A stretch of DNA of 11,810 nt, taken from the NCBI GenBank assembly GCA_905193395.1, contig CAJJOO010000012.1, positions 1 to 11,810 of the forward strand. Reading direction: 5' to 3'. The DNA comes from an uncultured Porphyromonadaceae bacterium (GTDB lineage: Bacteria > Bacteroidota > Bacteroidia > Bacteroidales > Muribaculaceae). Numbering within the stretch: position 1 is the first letter of the stretch; each line of letters opens with the position of its first letter. Shown here piece by piece: positions 7,892 through 11,810 of the stretch. Both the position numbers and the translations under genes were made by a program. Below the pieces are notes generated by a model. That model was not told the origin of the DNA. It saw nothing but the letters and a program-made list of their open reading frames with translations, and made no database searches.

Positions 7892-10843
7892 TTATTTCGT
7901 GAAGAAGTTGAGTATCTGGCTCATGAGCGAGGTACGGGCGGCGTCGCCGGTGATGGTCTCGAAGGGGAAGCCGATCACCACGGTGCGATAGCCGTCGAAG
8001 GCTGTGGCTGTGCCCGCCACGAGGTTGTTTTCGCTGTAACGCATCAGGGTGCAGCCCTTGTCTTTGTCGGCGGCGTAGAACGAGTCGGGACTCTCGACGG
8101 CGTAACATTCGGAGTTGAGTGTGGCCGAGAAGTCAAAGCGTCCACCGGTGAATTCCTTGAAGCGGCATGGAACCTCGTAGGCCTGTCCGGTGACGGAGGC
8201 CTGTCCCACGCGCCAGTGGTAACCGAGTACCTCGGTGGCGAATTTCTGGTCTGCTTCGGCCACTTCGGGACTTGAGAACTGGTTATCCCAGAGGTCGGTG
8301 GCCACGAAAGCGCCGCTGACAAAGATGTCGCTGCCGGCAGCGGTTGCCGAGGCAATCTTGTTCTGCAAGGCCGAGGGGAAGGTCTTATAGAGGGTGCCGT
8401 AGACGCCGCGTCCGCGGGCAATTTCCTTCTGCTTGCCCAGAATCAGGTCGACGATGCGGGGCTGGCCGTCGTTGGCCGATGCCATATAGGCGCTGACGGA
8501 CGAGGATATGAACGAATGTCCGGCGGCAACGATTGCCTTGCCGTGCGTGTAGACATAGTCGAATGTGTTGCCGGCAATCACCTTGTCTTCGTAGTTCGAC
8601 CGCGAGGCACCGAATCCGGCGGCGTCATCGTCCATCCAGGGGATATCGCGGCGGAATTCGAACTGCGAGCCGATGAAGGAGATGTCCTGCATATAGGGCA
8701 CCCCGTGGTCGCGGGTGTCGTAGAATCCGGCGATGGATTCCGAAGCCTCAAACCAGTCGGGCGCGCTGACGCGTGTGAAGCCGTTGACTACCATCACCGG
8801 TTCCGAGTCGTTGTGCAGGTCGCAGTAGGCCAGCACTTCCGAGGGGAAGGAGACGCCGCCGTCGTTGCCGGCGATGATGCGGTAGGAGTGGATTTCATTG
8901 TCGGTGGAGGTGACGGTGAATTCCGGTTTTTCCACGCGGCCGGCGAATGTGAAGGCGGTGTTGTCGCCGACGCGGTGCTCTATTATATAATATGTGGGAG
9001 TTGCGGTGGATTCGAGTGTGTCGACAGTCTCGGCCCAGGTCAGGCGGTACTTGCCGTCGCCGGCAGCGGTGATGGCGAAGTCTTTCACGGGAAGCGGCTG
9101 CACCACATAGGGACGGTTGTCGCGGTGGGCCAGGAATTTGAGCATGCCTTTGTAGATTGCGCGCGAGATGGCGAAGCGGAAGGCCGGGTCAAGACCGTAT
9201 TTCATGTCGGCGAAGTTCTGGTGCGAGAGGAATTCCAGCAGCATGGCGGGTACTTTCGGCACTCGGGCCTCGAAATATGATTCGTCCCACATGCCGCGGC
9301 GGGTCCAGTTGGGTTCGAAGCCGGCGCGGGCCGTTTCGACGATATTCGTCATCACCAGGTCGGTGAGGTCGCGTGATGCGGTGGCGTCGGAGCCGTTGCC
9401 CAGGGTGCCGTTGGCTGTGGAATAGATGCCCAGGGTACCCACAATCGAGTCGTTCTTGAAGGTTCCGGCGTCGGTGTGGAAAGCAAAACTGAGGTCGACG
9501 GGAATACCGAGTCCCTCGCGGTCGGGCAGCATCGACGAGCCGCCGGCCAGCCAGTTTACCCACAGGCCGCGCGAGCGGTAGTCGTCTGTATAGTCGTTCA
9601 CATAGTCGCTGGGGGTGAATACGCTGTCGGGAGCGCCGGCCCATTGCATGAAGTAGCGTGCACCCTCGACGAACTTGGGATAACCGCTCGTAACATACTG
9701 ATAGTCGATTGAGTCGAGGGGTTCCTTGACAATACGTGCCACCAGACCCATGCCGCCGCCGATTTTCACGGCATCGGCGCTGACGGTGGCGTTGTGTTCG
9801 GCGCTCACGTTGGAAAGTGTCACCACGGGTTTGTTGTAGCCGCGGCGCAGGGGGAAGTGGCCCAGGTAAATCCATGTTCCGGCACCCATTTGCTGGTTGA
9901 CTTTGAAATGGCGGTCGCCGCCGGCGGTGTGGATGGTATATTCGGCGTCCTTGGCATTGTTTTTGCCCGGTGCGTAACTTACGTAAACGGCATATGTGTC
10001 GTCGCGGGGGATGTCGGCGCTCCACACGGCGTAGGATTCGTTGCCGCCTTTGCGTACGGTGGCGACGCTGCGGGCGCCACCGTCACTGAACGGATGCTGG
10101 CCGTTCACCAGGTTGCCGCCGTCCCAGCCGAATCCGGGCACGCCGGCGTCGGTCCAGGCCTTGTCGCCGTCGGTCTCGCTGTATCCGGGAGTGGCGGCGT
10201 TGTCGCGGTCAATGATTATTTCGGTGAGGTTGGTGTCGCGTTCGCGGGGGCTCATCACGTATGCCCCGGCGTTCTCGAGCATCGGCATCAGGAAAGGCAT
10301 CACATAACTCTGGGTATACAGGTCTTCGACGGTCTGGAAGATACGTGCGCGCTGCCATTCCCAGCGGTTCAGTTTCGGTTCGAAATACCAGCCGTGGCTC
10401 TGCCAGATGGCTATGTTGGCGTTGTCCAGACCGGCGGGCGCGGCGGGGGCCTCGAGGTCGGTCACGAAACGTCCCTTTTCGGTGGGGCCTATGTTTTTCT
10501 TGGGGGCGAACAGCACCAGGTCTTCCAGATTCTTGTCTCCGGCAGTGATTGTCACCTTGTAGCCGCTGTACCGGCTGCCGAGGGCGGCGGCGATGTCCTT
10601 TTTCAGGCTTTGAAGCCGTTCGGCGGTGAGGGGCAGATAGGTGGTGGTGCCGTTACATTTTACGGTAATGGTCTTTTTTGCTGTGTTTATGTTGACGTTC
10701 TCAACCTTCATGGCGCCGTAACCGGTGGAGCCGGGACGGTATGAGTTGATGACGGCGAGCACGGCGTCTTCGTTTTGACCGGCCGTGGCTGCGAGGCTTC
10801 CTGCTGCAAGTATTGCAATAAGAGCGATGTTCCTGATATTCAT
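7892..10843 (-). CDS. Secreted N-acetylmuramoyl-L-alanine amidase (Amidase_3) with inserted golvesin-type domain; 'xanthan lyase'-like in older annotations
   Basis: A 983-residue exported protein. The signal peptide is [23 protein letters not shown], probably cut near residue 21. The zinc amidase fold (Amidase_3) is split. Its first half has [11 protein letters not shown] (144-154) with zinc ligand His150 and likely Glu162. Its second half has [10 protein letters not shown] (451-460) with His456 and [12 protein letters not shown] (533-544) with probable catalytic Glu537. Between them, about residues 225-365, lies a beta-rich golvesin-type domain. Residues about 585-675 look like a fibronectin III domain. 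The last 300 residues look like a class I glutamine-amidotransferase-like fold with AAGHSFISS (773-781), but without a certain active site. The reaction would be removal of stem peptides from MurNAc, leaving denuded glycan. A TTG at 10861 also opens the frame, but the ATG at 10843 gives a clean signal peptide and follows a promoter. It is the first gene of the operon. Homologues are sometimes called xanthan lyase; the zinc motifs argue for amidase. Confidence 0.87.
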   Translation of the reverse strand: MNIRNIALIAILAAGSLAATAGQNEDAVLAVINSYRPGSTGYGAMKVENVNINTAKKTITVKCNGTTTYLPLTAERLQSLKKDIAAALGSRYSGYKVTITAGDKNLEDLVLFAPKKNIGPTEKGRFVTDLEAPAAPAGLDNANIAIWQSHGWYFEPKLNRWEWQRARIFQTVEDLYTQSYVMPFLMPMLENAGAYVMSPRERDTNLTEIIIDRDNAATPGYSETDGDKAWTDAGVPGFGWDGGNLVNGQHPFSDGGARSVATVRKGGNESYAVWSADIPRDDTYAVYVSYAPGKNNAKDAEYTIHTAGGDRHFKVNQQMGAGTWIYLGHFPLRRGYNKPVVTLSNVSAEHNATVSADAVKIGGGMGLVARIVKEPLDSIDYQYVTSGYPKFVEGARYFMQWAGAPDSVFTPSDYVNDYTDDYRSRGLWVNWLAGGSSMLPDREGLGIPVDLSFAFHTDAGTFKNDSIVGTLGIYSTANGTLGNGSDATASRDLTDLVMTNIVETARAGFEPNWTRRGMWDESYFEARVPKVPAMLLEFLSHQNFADMKYGLDPAFRFAISRAIYKGMLKFLAHRDNRPYVVQPLPVKDFAITAAGDGKYRLTWAETVDTLESTATPTYYIIEHRVGDNTAFTFAGRVEKPEFTVTSTDNEIHSYRIIAGNDGGVSFPSEVLAYCDLHNDSEPVMVVNGFTRVSAPDWFEASESIAGFYDTRDHGVPYMQDISFIGSQFEFRRDIPWMDDDAAGFGASRSNYEDKVIAGNTFDYVYTHGKAIVAAGHSFISSSVSAYMASANDGQPRIVDLILGKQKEIARGRGVYGTLYKTFPSALQNKIASATAAGSDIFVSGAFVATDLWDNQFSSPEVAEADQKFATEVLGYHWRVGQASVTGQAYEVPCRFKEFTGGRFDFSATLNSECYAVESPDSFYAADKDKGCTLMRYSENNLVAGTATAFDGYRTVVIGFPFETITGDAARTSLMSQILNFFTK

Positions 10844-10866
10844 TGTAGTTTTTCGATTCAAGGTAT

Positions 10867-10880
10867 ACTGCTTCCGCAGT
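10867..10880 (-). other. Hairpin with GNRA-type tetraloop in the 5' leader of the amidase operon
   Basis: On the minus strand the sequence reads ACTGC-GGAA-GCAGT, a perfect 5-bp stem closed by a GGAA loop, which fits the stable GNRA tetraloop class. It lies just downstream of the predicted -7 box (10888-10895), so it would sit at or within a few bases of the 5' end of the transcript and about 23 bases before the amidase start codon. Such 5'-terminal hairpins can protect mRNA from decay. A function here is inferred from position only, and a 5-bp stem could be chance. Confidence 0.45.
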
Positions 10881-10887
10881 CTTTTCG

Positions 10888-10895
10888 CAAAGGTA
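10888..10895 (-). promoter_or_regulatory. Bacteroidota -7 promoter element (TACCTTTG) of the amidase-to-oxidase operon
   Basis: The minus strand reads TACCTTTG, a perfect match to the Bacteroidota primary-sigma consensus TAnnTTTG. It lies 44 bases upstream of the amidase ATG at 10843, giving a predicted leader of roughly 35-40 bases. A -33 TTG is not at ideal spacing: the nearest TTG is about 25 bases upstream within an A/T-rich stretch, so the promoter may depend on an activator. This is the only good promoter found ahead of the seven minus-strand genes. Confidence 0.65.
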
Positions 10896-10923
10896 GTTAC
10901 AATATTTTATATAAGAAAATCAA

Positions 10924-10937
10924 TTAACATATGTTAA
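10924..10937. promoter_or_regulatory. Perfect 14-bp palindrome upstream of the operon promoter (possible operator)
   Basis: TTAACATATGTTAA is a perfect inverted repeat with no spacer. Relative to the predicted start near 10881 it covers about -43 to -56, just upstream of the -33 region, which is a typical position for a dimeric activator. The surrounding DNA is A/T-rich, which raises the chance rate, so regulatory function is an inference. Confidence 0.4.
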
Positions 10938-10942
10938 GTATT

Positions 10943-10969
10943 AAAAACAAAAATTTAGGCACATGTGCC
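10943..10969 (-). terminator. Possible weak intrinsic terminator after the NlpC/P60 gene
   Basis: Three bases past the NlpC/P60 stop codon the minus strand has the perfect 12-bp palindrome GGCACATGTGCC (10958-10969), followed by TAAATTTTTGTTTTT. As RNA it can fold to a GGCA/UGCC stem with a CAUG loop before a U-rich tail. The stem is only 4 bp, so termination may be partial, letting some transcription enter the amidase operon. A protein-binding dyad is the alternative. Confidence 0.4.
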
Positions 10970-10972
10970 GTT

Positions 10973-11524
10973 TTATTTCCACGCCTGCGACACGCGGCCG
11001 CAGCGGTGGTAGTGTGTGCGCCAGTAGTTGTCGTCGAGGTTCGAGACGATGACGCCGCGCGAGGTGGTGGAATGGATTATCTGATTGTCACCCACGTAGA
11101 TGGCCACATGGTTTATGCGCGAGCCTCCGGCTTTCGAGGTGAAGAAGACCAGGTCGCCGGGTTCCATGCTCTCGCGCGAGATTTTGCTGACGAATTCGGC
11201 GATTTCGCGGCTTGAACGCGGCAGTTTCACCGAGGTGGTGCGGGCGAAAACGGCGCAGACGAAGCCCGAGCAGTCCACGCCGTGGCTGTCGTTTCCACCA
11301 TACAGATAGGGAGTCCCGATCCATGTGTAGGCATGCTCGATGAGCCGCTTGCGGTTGCCGGAAAGTTTCTGCTGTCCGCCGCCGGGACGCTGTGGTCGGG
11401 CAGCGGGGCGTTCGGTGCGGTGACTGCGGCCCTGCGAGCCGCGCACCGTCCGGCGCGACGAATGGCAGGACGACAGCGTCAGGGCCAGCGCCGTGAACAG
11501 AGCAAAAATTACCTTTACCTTCAT
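10973..11524 (-). CDS. NlpC/P60 family cell-wall endopeptidase, lipoprotein
   Basis: A 183-residue protein. The N-terminus MKVKVIFALFTALALTLSSC is a lipoprotein signal with lipobox LSSC, so Cys20 would be lipidated and anchor the enzyme in the periplasm or at the outer membrane. Residues 22-55 form a flexible Arg/Ser/Pro/Gly-rich linker. The NlpC/P60 domain (about 57-183) has the catalytic triad: Cys85 in DCSGF (84-88), His139 in INHVAIY (137-143) and His151 in IIHSTTSRGV (149-158), with the family's YLYGG (73-77) and PGDLVFF (122-128) motifs. Enzymes of this family usually cut the bond between gamma-D-glutamate and the diamino acid of stem peptides. The gene is only 129 bases upstream of the amidase start, on the same strand, but has its own promoter. 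Its job is either general cell-wall remodelling or preparation of fragments for the neighbouring operon. The start at 11524 is fixed by the signal peptide. Confidence 0.92.
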   Translation of the reverse strand: MKVKVIFALFTALALTLSSCHSSRRTVRGSQGRSHRTERPAARPQRPGGGQQKLSGNRKRLIEHAYTWIGTPYLYGGNDSHGVDCSGFVCAVFARTTSVKLPRSSREIAEFVSKISRESMEPGDLVFFTSKAGGSRINHVAIYVGDNQIIHSTTSRGVIVSNLDDNYWRTHYHRCGRVSQAWK

Positions 11525-11528
11525 AAGG

Positions 11529-11559
11529 CAAAATTAACGTTTCGAGGCGGAAAATGCAA
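11529..11559 (-). promoter_or_regulatory. Promoter of the NlpC/P60 gene (TTG - 20 bp - TAATTTTG)
   Basis: The minus strand carries TTG (11557-11559), a 20-base spacer and TAATTTTG (11529-11536), which matches the Bacteroidota TTTG/TAnnTTTG promoter pattern. The -7 box ends only four bases before the ATG at 11524, so the transcript would begin at or almost at the start codon, implying a leaderless or near-leaderless mRNA. Confidence 0.6.
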
Positions 11560-11609
11560 GTTTTTCCGACAAAAATTCCGGCGGACGGCGCGGATATGGG
11601 GATTTTTTG

Positions 11610-11617
11610 TAATTTTG
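11610..11617 (+). promoter_or_regulatory. Bacteroidota -7 element (TAATTTTG) of the Ser/Thr kinase gene
   Basis: TAATTTTG on the plus strand matches TAnnTTTG exactly and lies 21 bases before the kinase ATG at 11639. No TTG is found at the proper -33 distance because that stretch is GC-rich (GCGGACGGCG), so the promoter may be weak or need help. Confidence 0.5.
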
Positions 11618-11638
11618 TCTTTCAAACCCCGCAGTTAT

Positions 11639-11810
11639 ATGGAATTTTCGAGTATCACCCTTCAGCCCGGAGCCGTTCTTGTTTCGCCGGAACGCACTTA
11701 TACAGTGAGGAGTGTGCTCGGTCGCGGCGGTTTCGGCATCACCTATCTGTCCACTTCGCGCCACAGCATCGGCAACATTGAGTTCGAGTTGAAATTCGCC
11801 GTGAAGGAAT
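11639..11810 (+). CDS. Hanks-type serine/threonine protein kinase (partial, first 57 residues)
   Basis: The frame opens with the ATG at 11639 and runs off the right edge. The 57 visible residues contain the glycine-rich ATP loop LGRGGFGITYLS (29-40) and, after a short hairpin region, FAVKE (53-57), whose Lys56 matches the ATP-binding lysine of subdomain II. The leading LQPGAVLVSPERTYTV is typical of the N-lobe of Bacteroidota protein kinases. Everything from the catalytic loop onward, and any sensor or membrane segment, lies outside the window. It is transcribed away from the NlpC/P60 gene. Because many bacterial kinases of this class respond to cell-wall fragments, a link to the peptidoglycan genes is possible, but nothing in the sequence proves it. 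Confidence 0.85.
   Translation, partial: MEFSSITLQPGAVLVSPERTYTVRSVLGRGGFGITYLSTSRHSIGNIEFELKFAVKE

Noticed and set aside
10844..10861. A TTG start six codons upstream of the amidase ATG
   Set aside because: The ATG at 10843 gives a standard signal peptide. The TTG adds MNRKTT with no supporting ribosome-binding sequence.
1..11810. Mobile element, CRISPR array, phage defence system or RNA gene
   Set aside because: No repeats with regular spacers, no transposase or integrase motifs, no tRNA cloverleaf and no defence-type domain were seen. Gene order and composition look like ordinary chromosomal DNA.

Overview
The window looks like chromosomal DNA from a GC-rich member of the Bacteroidales. 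The evidence is the Bacteroidota-type promoter signature TAnnTTTG in front of three transcription units, the near absence of Shine-Dalgarno sequences, and gene families typical of that group (a DUF4922 protein, a GH171/DUF1343 protein, and a golvesin-domain amidase often annotated as 'xanthan lyase'). I cannot fix the genus from sequence alone; a Muribaculaceae- or Alistipes-like gut anaerobe would fit the base composition.

Layout: seven genes lie head to tail on the minus strand and fill positions 1 to 10843. In transcription order (right to left) they are a large secreted N-acetylmuramoyl-L-alanine amidase (7892-10843), a family 2 glycosyltransferase (6406-7866), a DUF4922 HIT-like phosphorylase/nucleotidyltransferase (5468-6406), a SpoIID-domain protein without a signal peptide (4149-5471), an AmpG-type muropeptide permease (2733-4094), a GH171/NamZ-type exo-N-acetylmuramidase (1478-2707), and the first 480 residues of an FAD-linked oxidase of the D-lactate/D-2-hydroxyacid dehydrogenase type, cut by the left edge (1-1441). 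Gaps between them are 25-54 bases, or the genes overlap by 1 and 4 bases, and no internal terminator is visible. This reads as one operon starting from a promoter near 10890. Upstream, also on the minus strand, is an NlpC/P60 lipoprotein (10973-11524) with its own promoter. A divergent Hanks-type Ser/Thr kinase (11639 onward, plus strand) runs off the right edge.

How the genes may work together (inference): the set reads as a peptidoglycan salvage or recycling pathway. NlpC/P60 cuts stem peptides and the amidase strips peptides from glycan. NamZ removes MurNAc from peptide-free chains, AmpG imports muropeptides or disaccharides, and a SpoIID-type enzyme acts on denuded glycan, apparently in the cytosol. 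An FAD-linked D-2-hydroxyacid dehydrogenase could oxidise the D-lactate released when MurNAc is broken down. The glycosyltransferase and the DUF4922 protein sit translationally coupled in the middle of the operon. They have no assigned role in any such pathway that I know of, and they are the least explained part of the window.

No stretch over 300 bases lacks a gene. The two real intergenic regions (10844-10972 and 11525-11638) hold promoters, two perfect palindromes and a 5'-leader hairpin. I see no tRNA, rRNA, CRISPR array, insertion sequence or integrase.
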